DNA of 64,000 nt, taken from NCBI GenBank assembly GCA_002104895.1, contig MCFG01000299.1:1-64000 (forward strand). Reading direction: 5' to 3'. The position numbers were made by a program, and so were the translations under genes. Within the stretch, counting starts at the first letter, position 1; each line of letters opens with the position of its first letter. The notes beneath the pieces were generated by a model. It was not told the DNA's origin, searched no databases, and saw nothing but the letters and a program-made list of their open reading frames with translations. This DNA comes from Anaeromyces robustus (Eukaryota; Neocallimastigomycota; Neocallimastigomycetes; Neocallimastigales; Neocallimastigaceae). Shown here in pieces: positions 44,935 through 56,626 of this stretch.

Positions 44935-45318
44935 ATGAAATTAAGATTAATTGTTCATTCTTTATCACCAATAACAGATACGACTATATTTAAACCTAAG
45001 AAACCGGAATACAATAGAATTATTAATGCACTTATTAATAAAAAATTACTAACTAATAAAGGTAAGAAAAAAATTAAAGAATTATTATTGGAAATATTTC
45101 AGCATTTGATTCGGAAACATCCTTCATAGGAAGCTCCACTATAAATCTCAGATTGAATGAAAAGGAAGAAAAAATTAATTCAAAATTAAAATCTGAAACA
45201 GGAATGCAAGAAAATTCATTGGAAGTGGGAAGATCAGTTATGAAGTCCATTGATATACAAGTCCAAGGGCGTCGGGAATTTCCAGAGGTTTTAAAAATCC
45301 ATAAAGTTTGTGTTTAGT
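44935..45318 (+). pseudogene. Unassigned coding-like sequence in two frames
   Basis: A 64-codon frame (44935-45129; VHSLSPITDTTIFKPKKPEY, then a Lys/Leu-rich helix) overlaps a second frame that runs on to about 45318 (GNISAFDSETSFIGSSTINL, EVGRSVMKSIDIQVQGRREF). The change of frame near 45090 suggests decay of one longer gene. The last 80 bp overlap an integrase fragment on the other strand, so only the first part is likely to be coding on this strand. Family unknown. Confidence 0.3.
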
Positions 45319-45383
45319 ATCTTTTGAGCGGGAACAAATTTCGCAAGAACGCACATAGTCTTTAATATCTTCTTGGGAGAGTT
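45240..45383 (-). pseudogene. Gypsy integrase fragment (zinc-binding end)
   Basis: The minus strand reads LSQEDIKDYVRSCEICSRSK followed by a YGFLKPLEIP pattern, the second half of the HHCC region of gypsy integrases. A short fragment only, cut on its 5' side by a MULE-like end (GTTACATTTCGCAATATTGA, from about 45381). Confidence 0.75.
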
Positions 45384-45748
45384 ACATTTCGCAATATTGA
45401 ATTTTGAAATGGGGCACATAATTATAAATAATTAAATAAATAAAAATATAATATATAAATAAATAAAATAACAAAACTATTTATTTTTTTTTTTATTTTT
45501 TTAATTAATAATATTTAATATTCTTTTTTTATAATATTTTAATAATATTGAATTTTTTTGAATATTTTTTTTATTTAATATTTTTATTTAATAATATTGG
45601 ATTTTTTGAATATTTTTGAATATCTTTTTATTTAATATTTTTTATTTAAAATAATAATATTATTATTTATTAATAAATATATTAATATTTTTCAAACTAG
45701 CCTAATTCAATGATAATTAAAGAATTTTAATTATCATTATTGAGTTAT
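45384..45748. other. AT-rich stretch after a MULE-like end
   Basis: TTTCGCAATATTGAATTTTG and GGGGCACATAATTATAAATA resemble the MULE termini at 46990 and 50370. The rest is low-complexity TTTTATTTAATA repeats. No gene. Confidence 0.4.
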
Positions 45749-46463
45749 TGTAACGGAACGGTTGTTCCAATATTACAATTGACACCAAAATTTGAAGTAA
45801 ACACAAACAAAATAAAATTTAAAATAAAAGATACTTATTGCAATATCAGAACACCTTTCCTTTGTTAACCTGAAAGGTCGGTGTCGAGATATATATATTA
45901 GTAAGATTTAGTTTTAAGTTTTATTTTATTTTTATTTAAAATATGTTTTATTAGAATTTAGTTTTATTAATTATTAAAAATTAATAATAACTAATCTTTG
46001 TAGTATTTCAAACTACTTATGAATTAATTATTACTAATATATATAAAGTTATAAAAGAATAAAAGCACAAAGAAAAATATTTTAACTAAAGATTTTACAC
46101 CTATTAATACTTTTTGCGGAAAAATAGTTTTAAAATTAAAAGTTCATAAAAAATAATAAAAATTGCTAGAAACTAAGATATTTTGATATAAAATGAATCT
46201 CATAGAAAAATAAAGAAATATTATATAATTTTTTCTTAAAGTTTCTAATTTTATTCCATGTAATTCTATAAAGAAATACAGAAATAAAATACAGAAACAA
46301 ATACAGAATAAAATACAGAAATTTATAATAAATAAATTTAAAATAAAATTTTTATAAAATTTAGAACAAGATGTGAGTCGAACCTAGAATGTTCGCCCAG
46401 ATGGTCATAGTTACTAACCACTAGACCATGGTTACTATTTTACTGATTGAGAGATTCGTTACA
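45749..46463 (-). mobile_element. Family T, intact 715-bp copy
   Basis: TGTAACGGAACGG...ATTCGTTACA with GTTAT duplicated on both sides (45744-45748, 46464-46468). It has no open reading frame. Near one end, on the minus strand, it carries a tRNA-like A/B box pair. TG...CA ends and a 5-bp duplication are what retroviral-type integrases make, so it is either a solo LTR of an unseen gypsy element or a small LTR-like element in its own right. Confidence 0.9.
46372..46434 (-). promoter_or_regulatory. tRNA-like Pol III promoter inside family T
   Basis: On the minus strand TGGTCTAGTGG (46418-46428) fits the A-box consensus TRGYNNARNGG fully. GGTTCGACTCA (46374-46384) fits the B box GGTTCGANTCC at all but the last base. 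Spacing of 33 nt is normal. The flanks do not fold into a proper acceptor stem, so it is not a tRNA gene. Confidence 0.8.
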
Positions 46464-47028
46464 GTTATATTTATATTTTTAGAATAATTATAACAATCAA
46501 TTAATTATAATTTATAATTTTTGTGATCATCTTCATTTGGTATGATTTATATTTATTTAAATCAAATAAACAATTAAACCATAATTCAAGAATATCATTT
46601 TTATTATAACAATTTTTAATAAGGCTCGAATTCAAGTTTTTAAATTTTCTTCCATTTTATATTAAAAATTTTTCAAATTAAAAAAATTTTATAAATATTT
46701 TTAATTTTTAAGTGATTATTTATTTATTATTTATTATCATTTTTTTAATAAAATATTTACATATATTGTTATATTATTTACTATCTATTATTTTATTTAT
46801 TATTAAAAAATAAATATATTTAATTTTATTTTGAATTTTTATTATTTTTAATTTTTTTTAGTAATTAATAAAAAAAGAAATATTTATTTATTTGTTTATT
46901 TTCTATTCATTTATTTATATATATATTTTTAGTTTATTTTTTTAAATTATATATTATTTTATTTCTTAACGTGGCTTTCTATATTTGTGTTGAATGTGTT
47001 GCATTTCGCAATATGATATGGCGCGCAT
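46464..47028. other. AT-rich stretch ending in a MULE-like end
   Basis: No gene. At 46995-47028 GTTGCATTTCGCAATATGAT and GGCGCGCAT resemble MULE termini; the pattern resumes after the next element as CGCATATTAAATTTTTGC. Confidence 0.4.
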
Positions 47029-47595
47029 TGTAACAAAACTCAAAATTAGTAATAATATAACCATGGTCTAGTGGTTAGTCACTGACCATCAGGCCGAGCA
47101 CCTTAGATTTGACTCATACTCTCACCACTTTTAAAATAAATCTTTATTTAAATATTTTTATTATAAATTTCTGTATTTTATTTCTGTATTTTTATTTCTG
47201 TATTTTACTTAGAAATTAATAGAATTCAATCAAAAAATTTTAGACAACTTTTATATTAAATTTTTCTAATTTTTTCTATAAGATTTTTAATCAAAGTTTC
47301 TAGAAATTTTAAATGACTTTTTACAAAGAAAACTATTTTTCCGTAAAAAGTATAAATAGGTGTAAAATTTTTAAATGATTAATTCTTCGCGATTTTATTA
47401 ATTAATTATAAGTAATTCAGAATATTACAAAATTAATTAATAAATAAATAATTTTTAAATTTAATAAATTTAATAAAACAGTTCATTATAAAACAAATTT
47501 TCTTATTTCTGATTTACTTTCTGTGTTGACCTATTGGGTCAAATAAGAATAATTGTGTAAAAATAATTAAATTATTTTTTTAGCAATTCATTACA
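47029..47595 (+). mobile_element. Family T, diverged 567-bp copy
   Basis: TGTAACAAAACTC...CAATTCATTACA with CGCAT on both sides (47024-47028, 47596-47600). The A box TGGTCTAGTGG (47064-47074) is intact; the B box is degraded (AGATTTGACTC, 47105-47115). The interior shares TTTCTGTATTTTATTTCTGT and TTTTTCCGTAAAAAGTATAA with the 715-bp copies in inverse. Orientation is opposite to the copy at 45749. Confidence 0.85.
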
Positions 47596-48949
47596 CGCAT
47601 ATTAAATTTTTGCAATGAGGCGCACAAAAAATAAATTAAAAAATGAAATTTTTTTAACACAAATATTTAAAATTTATTATTACTTTATAATAAATATTCT
47701 TATAATAAATATTATTAATATTCTTTTAATATATATCCATATAATAAATAAATTTTATTAATATCTTATATAAATTCAATATTAAATAAATCTTATTAAT
47801 ATCCTACAATAAATTCTATATCTTTATTAATATTTTAAATAAATCTTATTAATATTTTATAATAAACTTTATATATATAATAAATAATATTTTAAATAAT
47901 ATTTTATTAATATTTTTAAGGTTTTTAAAGCTACGTAAAACATACTAAAATCCTTACATTAATAAATTTATATATTCTAAACTAAAGTTTTGTAAAATTT
48001 TTCTACGTTAATTACGTGTGTAAAGATATTATGCGCCACATTATAATATCTTTAATTGTAAATTCAGCCACTTTACAAGTAACTGAATTACATAAAATAT
48101 TTCTGTAAAATTATTGTGAAACAATAATTTAAATCAATTAAATAAAGTTCAAAACAAAATAAATTATTAATTTATTTTGTGAAAAATTAATTTTTTTTAT
48201 TTTAATTTATGAAATTTTCCATTGTTTTTAAATTCAAAATATATAATAAATATAGTATTAATATTAAAATAATAAATAAATAATAAAAAGAATTAATTCA
48301 AATAAAATGGTATTTAGTTTAAATTAGTAATTTTAGTTTACTAAATTTAGTTATGGTTTATATTTTATTAATAAATAAAATTTATTAGGACAGTTTTATA
48401 TAGAAATATATTATAAATAAATAGGAAAAATATATTATATTATAATTAATAAAAAATATAAATAGTCAAAAAATTTTATGTAATTTGAAAAAATGTAATT
48501 GTTATTAATTTATATTTTTTTAATTCTTAAAATAATTAATAAAATTTATATTTTAATAAAACAAATTTTTATTAACGTATTTTTTTAATTTTTGTGTTAG
48601 TGTTTTTTTATTTATTGTTGTAATCTATTTAAATAAACCCTTTACAACGTGGTCTTCAATACAAAACATATTACAATATGTAATTATAGAAATTATATAT
48701 GTAAATTCTTATAAAAACAATTATATATATAAATAACTAAACAAGTAGATATATATATATATATTATAAATAAGAAGTTGCATAAAAGAATTTTATTAAT
48801 AATATATATAATATGTATAAAGTTAGGATTATAATTGTTATTAATTTTCTATTATTATTAAAAAATTAATAACAATTATAATCCTAAGATCACAATATAA
48901 ATATTAATTAACACTATTAATAAAAAATAAAATTTTCATTATATCTAAT
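47596..48949. other. AT-rich stretch with an R3 fragment and a hairpin
   Basis: 47925-48020 matches part of R3 (AAGGTTTTTAAAGCTACGTA, TTAATTACGTG). ATTATGCGCCACATTATAAT near 48030 looks like a MULE end. AGGATTATAATTGTTATTAA at 48827 pairs with the sequence ending near 48884. No gene. Confidence 0.45.
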
Positions 48950-49175
48950 TGTAACGAAGCGGTAGTTACAGTATTACAAATTGACACCAGAACACAAAAT
49001 AAACACGAAAACAAAATAAAAATTAAAGAAAATACAGTTTGTAATATTCGAACTCCTTTGTTAGTTTGGAAGGTCGGTGCCGAAATATATTAGTAATATT
49101 TGTTTTGAATTTTATTTTATTTATTTAAAATGTTTTATTAAAAATAGTTTTATTAATTATTAAAAATTAATAGTA
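48950..49175 (-). mobile_element. Family T, truncated copy
   Basis: TGTAACGAAGCGG, TTACAAATTGACACCAGAAC, GTTTGGAAGGTCGGTGCCGA and TTTTATTAATTATTAAAAAT follow the family order, then the match ends in (TTA)n microsatellite DNA at about 49195-49230. Confidence 0.8.
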
Positions 49176-49389
49176 TAATTTTTTTATTATTATTTATATA
49201 TTAATTATTATTATTATTATTATTATTATTTATTATTTTTATTATCATTATAATAATATTATAATTATAATTATTGATAGTATTTTTGTAACACTGCAAA
49301 AATTTATATTATCAAATTTAATTTTTATTTATTTATTTAAATAATTTAATTTAATAGCTATGTATCACCAAATGTAATGATATGGATCC

Positions 49390-49480
49390 ATTATGGCTAC
49401 TAATTTGGCTCAGTTCTACCTGCTTCTATTATTATGTTGGTTGTCTCTGGTTCGAACCTTACTCTTTACCTCTCGGAATA
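49390..49480 (+). repeat. tRNA-derived SINE-like head
   Basis: TGGCTCAGTTC resembles an A box (9 of 11 positions), and 32 nt later GGTTCGAACCT fits a B box (the final CC is not kept). The patch is GC-richer than its surroundings. No second copy is seen in the window, so the SINE call is tentative. Confidence 0.4.
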
Positions 49481-50149
49481 ATATTATTTATTTAATTAAT
49501 AATAAATATATTCACTCAATTATTAAATAATAATTTACTTAAATTAATAATATGTATTCATTGAAATAAATTTATTTAAATATTAATTTATTATTCACTT
49601 AATTAATATAATAATTTATCTAGTTCATAATATTATATTTATTTAATTAAAATAATAATTAAATAATTATATAATTCTTATTTTAAATAATTTGCCCAAT
49701 CATGTAATAATTTAGAATAGATTTTTGAATATATAAATTCATGTATTTTATTTTATTTGACTCTTTGAGTCGATATTAACAATCAATTAATAATAAATAA
49801 AATATAAATATCAACCATAAATAAATGAACGAATATATATATATAAATAAATGTATTAATTAATTAAGTGAATATTCAATAGTGTTCTAAATAATTTAAT
49901 ATATTATATTATTATTTATTATTAATTTCCTACAATAACCTAGTGGTCACTCCAAATCTTTACACCAAATCCCATTTCACCAAGTGGCATATTTATTATT
50001 TATAATTTATTATTTTATTATTATTTATTATTTATTTCTATTATTTATTATTTATTATTTATTCTATTATTTATTATTTATTTCTATTATTTATTATTTA
50101 TTTCTATTATTTATTATTGATATAGATATCTATATATGAAAAAATTCTT
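49481..50149. other. AT-rich repeats
   Basis: TTAATTTCCTACAATAACCT (about 49922) is shared in inverse with about 58385-58430. CCCATTTCACCAAGTGGCAT (about 49975) resembles GCCACTTGGTGAAATGG at 15576. Then come TTATTATTTATTTCTA tandem units (50020-50120). No gene. Confidence 0.5.
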
Positions 50150-50395
50150 TATAATTATATTTATTTTAACATTTATTTATTATTTATTTATTCATTAAAA
50201 TAATTTATGGTAGTATAAACCATGTGAAAATTATATCTGGTTACATTCAAAAAAAATTAATTATAAAAAATAAAAATAAAAAGTTGAATGTGGCTTATTG
50301 ATTAAAATAAAATAATTACATTTTTAATATGGCGTATTTATTAAGAAATGTAAATTTTTGTATTTTAATTTGGCGAAATGGGTCACATTCATATT
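50150..50395 (-). mobile_element. MULE-type terminus (right end remnant)
   Basis: On the minus strand GAATGTGACCCATTTCGCCA begins a terminus with TACGCCATATTAAAAATGTA and AATAAGCCACATTC. TTTTCACATGGTTTATACTA follows, in the same order as the MULE C left end (31130-31250). No transposase is attached. Confidence 0.6.
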
Positions 50396-51749
50396 TATTT
50401 AATTTGTCCGAACCCTTTACAATCATAATTTAAATACTTTTTAATATTTATTTATTTTATTGAAAATCAAATTTTAAGTGATTAAGTCAATAACGAAATT
50501 TAATTGCAATTTATTTATTAATGAATTTCAATTTTAAATCCACTAATAATCGCGACATTTAAAATTCAGCTAATATTAATTATATGTTTATAAATTTATT
50601 CTTTATCAAAATGATACAACTTTTTCAAATAGTATCATTTTTTTATATATTTAAGGAAACTACAAGTCTGTATATATAAAATAATATATTCTAGTATAAA
50701 GATTTATGAAAATAAATTTAAACACTTTATTATTTTATAATAAATAACCAAAAGTTAACTTATGTTTTAACTGTCGTAATGTTTATTTATTTTATTTAGT
50801 TATTAGTCTTTCCAACTAATAATAATTATCTTTTATAATGTTTACAATATTATAATGAATTTAATACTATGTCCTAATTATTATTATTATTAAAGTAATT
50901 CTCTAAGTTAAATATTCTTTCTTAATATATTCCTAATATTTAGCTTAATTACCTTACTAATATATATATAATTATATATTATTATTCACTATATGTTAAA
51001 CTATTTAAATAATTATTTCTAAACTTCTCTTATTATTTCTCTCTATGTTATTTTATTTATTAAAATTCATTCTTTTATAGCCTTATTCTATAATTCTGAT
51101 TGGTTAAATTTTGGTCATTAAAAATTTTTTGTATAAATACGAGTGAATTTTTCTTAAAAAATTTTTAATCATTCGAAATTTTATTAATAAAATATAATTA
51201 TTATTTAACACTAATTTATTAACATATGTGTTTTAATAATAAATTTTATAATTAATAAAATTTTCAAATTATTTCTTTATTTTTTATTTTTAAAAAGTAT
51301 TAAGAAATTTGTATTAATATTTTTTATTGTTAAAGACACAATTCTTTACAATAAAATCTCCTTTAAAATAAAAAACTTAATACCTTAGTGTTATAATTTT
51401 TTTTTATTAAAGATAAGTCAGTAACAAAAAACTTTTTTGTGAATAAAGACGTCTTTTAATACTAAAAAATAATAATACGTATTTTTTTCTTTCTTTCTAA
51501 ATTTATTAAGTTTAAAAAATTAATAATTAAATTTTATTTATTAAGAAAATATAAGTGTAAAGCCAGTAACAAAAATTGTTTTTAGGAGGAGGCGCTCTGA
51601 TCTATTTTCTTAAAAGAAATAAAAATAAATTTGATAATTTTTATATTAATAAATAATAATTCTAATAAAACGATTTTCATATTTTCTTAAAAAAACAAAT
51701 TTTAAGTATTTAGTTATTAAAAAAATTTTTAATTATTTAGTATAGTCTT
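50396..51749. other. AT-rich intergenic stretch
   Basis: Nothing recognised on either strand. A few purine-rich patches near 51580-51600 (TTTTTAGGAGGAGGCGCTCT) have no coding context. Confidence 0.4.
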
Positions 51750-54130
51750 AGAAGCAAGCTATACTATAAATTAAATAAAGAATTTCCGGGATAAATTTAT
51801 CTTAGGAAATAATACTAGGGGAGTATTATTCCTAAACTCTGAATTATTCTATTCGTTTGTGAGTAGAATATCCGTGGTATACGTGAGACATGACGCCTAA
51901 AAGGCAAGCTGTCCTATAAATTAAGTATATACTATTCTTTTAATTTATAGTATAATTGGAAATTTTCTATATTAAATAATTATATATATTAATAACTAAA
52001 TAATAATAATTTAAAGATATATATATATTTTTCCCAATTTTTATTTTATTTTTGATTATTTTATCTGACTTTATATACAAGTTAGTTAAATCAATTTCTA
52101 AATAAATAATAAAAATAATAATCATAGTATAGGCGACTGGAGTCAAACCCGGTTACCATAATACTTCACACAGTGGGATTGTCAATACTTTGGGGTAGAT
52201 AATCTGTTGAGTTCTTTAGTGCTAACACTAAGGCATAAAAAAAATTTAACAACGTTACTTTTTATCTTTTTCAGATATTAACTATTGACTTTACCATAGT
52301 TCAGTGAAGAGCTAAAGGAACCCGTTAATATACTGGGTTATAACAGGTTATATTTGATGGTTTGACACTATATAATCCGGCTTTTATTTTTCGAAATTTT
52401 ACTTAATCAATAAATATATTAAAGATTAAAATTAAATATTAAATATTAAAAAAAATAAAAAAAAATTTTATATATATATAACTTTTATTAAAGAAAAAAA
52501 TTGTTTAATTTAATCGAAATATCCTTTTCTTATCATTCTTAAGTTAATAACCCCTGTTTATTGTTGGAGTATAACTGTTTAACTTCTCAACAGGGGTATA
52601 GTAAGGGTAGTAATAAGATCCTGTTTCACGTGACGGAACTTAGATCTTATTTCACGATTATACGGTAATGCTATGAATTGGGCTGCCACTTTAATAGAAA
52701 ACCAAGACCCATGCTTAGCCAATTATGAAGCTTTCGTAGGAAAACTTAAAGCTTTCTACGGAAGCAATGACGAGTCCTATATAGCGAATCAAATGCTACG
52801 AAGAATCAAACAAAGAAATATTGGAGGAGTTAGCGGATACATTCTAGAATTCAATAAATATATAGATATATCCACATGGAACGAAGAAACTAAGATGGAT
52901 GGTTTTATGGCCAGATTAAATGATCAAGTAGCCACTCGAATATTAGAAATGTTTCCTAGACCTCGAATCCTATAATGCAAACGATAGCCTCCAGGATAGA
53001 TTCACATCTCTATGTAAGAAAACAATTCTCTAATAATGGCAACCATAGTAACAATCAACGAAAAACGAACAAAGTATCCTAATGGTAGAAATAACAATAA
53101 AAACAACTACCACGGCCCACTATCAAAAGAAGAAAAAGAAAGAAGAAAAAATAATTTATGCCTTTATTGTGGTTCTCCTGAACATTCTCTAAATGACTGT
53201 CCAAATAGAAAAGATAAAAGAAACTCGCCAAAGTCAACTTTCACGTCAATCCCAACGGGTCACACTCAAACACTTAGAATAAGAAAACCAACAAATAACT
53301 CTGACCTTTTAGTAAATTTCAATATCTATCCTGATGATGAAATCCCCGTACTTATTGATTCTGGTTCCGAACTCAATCTTATTGATGAGAAATTCTGCAA
53401 AGATTACAAACTCCCTTATATGATGATGGTAGACTTCCAAAAAATGTAGGAATAGGTGGAAAACAAGCAATTGTCGGTGTCAATCCACCTCTAAATCTTA
53501 AATATAAAGACCATGTTTGTAAAACTATATTCTACGTTACTGATCTTCCGAAGTATAATTGTATCCTTGGTTCAAATTGGTTGAGATTTCATGACCCTAA
53601 TATTAATTTCTCTAATAAAGAACTTTCTTTCAATTCTGATTATCGTCATTCATACTATGTTTCTATTCCCATATCTTACAACTCTGCTAGAACTCCTATT
53701 TCAATAGATTTAAAAAATTCTGCTTTTCCTATCTTTACTTCTTAATACAACACCCAGCACCTCCTGATTCTAATACTCATTCCGCACTTCCTATTCTTAT
53801 TAATGATGAACCTAATAACTCTAATACTTCTTCAACATTCCCTATTTCCGTCAGTAATAAATTTAACAAACACCTCTCTCTTAGTTTTTACTCTTATACG
53901 AAAGACAACCCAACACCTCTAAAAGTAGCATCAAATTTTGATGAATTTATAAACTCCGATGATGATTTTGTTTTTCTTCCAAAAGAACTTATACCTTATA
54001 AAGACGTTTTTAGCGAAACTGCTGCAGACAAGCTTCCTCCCCATCGTCCCTATGAGTATGAAATCAAACTAAAAGAAAATTCAAAGTTATTTTATGGGCC
54101 AATCTATCCTCTAACAGATATTAATAAATA
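51750..54130 (+). mobile_element. LTR retrotransposon E4 remnant
   Basis: Leader or LTR-like sequence (51750-52670) is followed by gag, protease and the start of reverse transcriptase of a Ty3/gypsy element. The rest of pol and the 3' LTR are absent. The leader shares blocks with 42480-43080. It is broken in several places and is older than E2. Confidence 0.75.
52673..54130 (+). pseudogene. Gag-protease-RT fragment of E4
   Basis: Parts in order: a gag segment like that of E1 (MNWAATLIENQDPCLANYEA; DQVATRILEMFPRP), a CCHC knuckle (CLYCGSPEHSLNDCPNRK), and a retropepsin active site (VLIDSGSELNLID; YNCILGSNWLRFHDP). The lead-in to reverse transcriptase (ETAADKLPPHRPYEYEIKL; FYGPIYPLTD) comes last. 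It ends abruptly there. Several breaks; a fossil. Confidence 0.82.
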
Positions 54131-54441
54131 AGAGAACATAAACATAAATTGGTATAATCTTTTAGTTTAGATTTAGTGTTGTGCTAATATTTTCTCCTTA
54201 TTACGAACCTTAACAAAATTTATGGTGGAGATATCGGGGAAAATATTGACACTATATATGAAAAAAAAATATTAATTTTAATTGTAATATAATTAAAAAA
54301 ATTTTTTTTGGTAATTAACTGAATAAAAATTTTTTTATTAAGATTTCTGGGTTAAGTTTAATTTACATAGTAATTGGGCTAGCAAGCTCTGTACTGCTAT
54401 ATTTAAATTCGAATACAGTAACCGTGGCGCAAGTGTGGAAT
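54131..54441 (+). repeat. LTR-like sequence with primer site, left of a solo LTR
   Basis: GAACATAAACATAAATTGG starts right at the break in E4. After TTACGAACCTTAACAAAATTTA comes the primer-site motif (54223). AATACAGTAACCGTGGCGCA continues past the solo LTR as AACATCATATAAAAGATAAG and GCTGCACGTCAGACA (55139 onward), a unit shared in inverse with about 42940-43010. Confidence 0.6.
54223..54239 (+). promoter_or_regulatory. Probable retroelement primer-binding site
   Basis: TGGTGGAGATATCGGGG, identical to the site in the inverted repeat at 43446 and complementary to a tRNA 3' end with CCA. Confidence 0.7.
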
Positions 54442-55133
54442 TGTCAAGACATCAACTGCAATTGAAATTGGAATTTATAATTTCAATTACTTTGATATAT
54501 AATATTATTATTTATTATAATAATTATTAATAATTTTTATAATAATTATATATAATAATTATTATTATAATATTTTATTTTAAATATTATAATTTAAGAT
54601 TATTTAAATAATCTAATAATATATTTTAATATATATATTATTTATATATATTCAATTATATTGAATAATATATTAATTTTATTACTATTTAATATCGATA
54701 TTAATAACTTATTATATTACAAATTATTAATTATATTATACGTTAACGTATCACATTAAATTAATGTATTAAATTAATGTATTAATATTTTATATTTATT
54801 TTATATTATTATTATCAATCTTACAAAGTATAAAAGAACATAACATAAAGTTATATTTAATGTTCTTTGTAAGGTTATTAACACCTGAATTATATAGTTA
54901 TATTAATATTATCAATATCTTATTTTTAAATAAAATTTATTATTAAAAAGTTAATCTTAAAAGTGTTATTATTATTATTAAATAAATATTGTGTTATTTG
55001 CATTGCAATTAATTTAGTTATTATTAAAATATTATTTAATTATAAAACTATTTAATTATAAAAACTATATAATTAGTCATTCGGCCTAGTAGACTTATTT
55101 AAATTAGAAATTAATCCATTTGGATACTTAACA
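54442..55133 (+). mobile_element. Solo LTR of the E2 family
   Basis: TGTCAAGACATCAACTGC...GGATACTTAACA, 692 bp, in the opposite orientation to E2. GGAAT is duplicated on both sides (54437-54441, 55134-55138). It differs from the E2 LTRs at a number of positions, so it is older than E2. Confidence 0.92.
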
Positions 55134-55684
55134 GGAATAACATCATATAAAAGATAAGCTGCACGTCAGACATTGCGTATTATCTTAATAAAGAATTTTT
55201 TTTTTTGTTTTTAATACTATTAATATATTTTTTTATATACTATTAAACAATATTTTTTTGGTGTATGTATCAATTATAAATAAATAAATCAATAATTAGT
55301 TATATAAGTGAATAGATAAATAGATAATTAAATAAATAATAAATTTTCCATAAGTAAATATACAAGTAAATATAAATTTAAAGAAATCTACTAGTATCTT
55401 ATTAGAATATAAGTGAATTAACATATAAAGTTAAACCCTAAAAATTTATTATTGATTAAAAAGGTATAATTGTTAATTCAGAGTAAATTAAATTAAACAA
55501 TCAAGAAGTTAAGTGGTTGATAAAGGAAATTGAGTTTTTACATAATAGAATAATAGATTGTCGAAAGGAATTTTCGAGTCTATTTTAATCTGATATTAAT
55601 CAATAAAAACTATAAAAAGTATTTAGACAAAATCAACGTGATTCAATCTATCCTGTACTTCCCTATATCTTATAAAAAAAACTA
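55134..55684 (+). repeat. Leader of E5 (LTR-like)
   Basis: Continues the unit interrupted by the solo LTR and runs to the E5 gag start. Low complexity (TAAATAAATAAT) at 55270-55380. No frame. Confidence 0.45.
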
Positions 55685-56520
55685 GTGATGGACAACAATA
55701 TAAATTTTAAAGACATGAAGAAAGAATTGAAGGATATCGAGCCCTTGTCAAAGGAAAACTTAGATATTAAAACTTGGGCCTCTAATATCCAGTTATGGAT
55801 AAATCTCCAGCAAGTAGATAATCCACGAAAAATATTTACTGCTTGCGTTCTCACTACTAAGGGAGAACCAAGAAAAATTATTCAAGAATTAGAGAATGAT
55901 ACAAGTGACGAAGGTGAAGATGAAGACGATAATACTGAAGAAAATCAATCTTTTACTTAATTATTTATCTTTGTGTAAATAATTTTACAAAGAGATTTTG
56001 GAATTTCACATAAATTGGAAAAAAATGAGGGTGTAGAAGAATTAGAAAACAAAATGAAAAATCTCAACATCAAAGCTTGCTTCTTCTGTAGTGAAAAGGG
56101 ACATTATCAAAATAATTGACCTAAATTACGTGCAATAATTGAAGAAAATTAAACCGTCTAAACAAGAATCTTTAAATCGCTAAGAGTGAGAGGAAGCACT
56201 CACGTTGTCAATATAATAGCTTCTATCTTATAACTCAAACGAAGGTTCAACTCGAGTTCCCTTCTTATACATTTGATTCTGATCCTATTGTTTGCACTAA
56301 TAAAAGAAAGGTTGATAAAGTACAAGAAAGTATAGAATCTATTCACAATAAGAAAGTCAATAGAAGTTTAAAGGATAATCCAAGACCAATTATTACTCCA
56401 GCCTTGAGAAAAAGAAAGGAAAAAAAGCTGGAATTTCTTCTGTAAGTGCCAATTCAAACCAAATACAACCTTCTATCTTGTCACAACCAAATATTTGAAA
56501 GGAGAAAGAAATTGAAAAAG
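55685..56520 (+). pseudogene. Gag fragment of LTR retrotransposon E5
   Basis: A 91-residue frame (FKDMKKELKDIEPLSKENLD; KIFTACVLTTKGEPRKIIQE; acidic tail) is followed by scattered gag-like coding, including a CCHC-type knuckle (ACFFCSEKGHYQNN) near 56077. Same family as E3 (41656-42121). Strongly broken; no pol remains next to it. Confidence 0.72.
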
Positions 56521-56626
56521 AATTACGGGACGAAAAAAGAAGGAAGTCCAATATTGAATGAATAATATTCCAGAAGTTGAAATCATTGACACTACATGTA
56601 AAATTATTTACACAAAGATAAATAAT
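55963..56626. repeat. Segment bounded by 29-bp inverted repeats
   Basis: TTATTTATCTTTGTGTAAAT (and nine more bases) at 55962-55990 is mirrored at 56598-56626. The same motif occurs singly near 27081. The segment inside is E5 gag remains, so the motif may mark a small inserted element pair or a rearrangement. Confidence 0.7.

Noticed and set aside
46372-46434. A functional tRNA gene
   Set aside because: A and B boxes are good, but no proper acceptor or anticodon stem can be drawn and the sequence recurs inside mobile elements.
52130-52200. Minus-strand tRNA gene (GGGTTTGACTCC B-box-like word)
   Set aside because: No A box at the right distance and it lies in the leader of E4.
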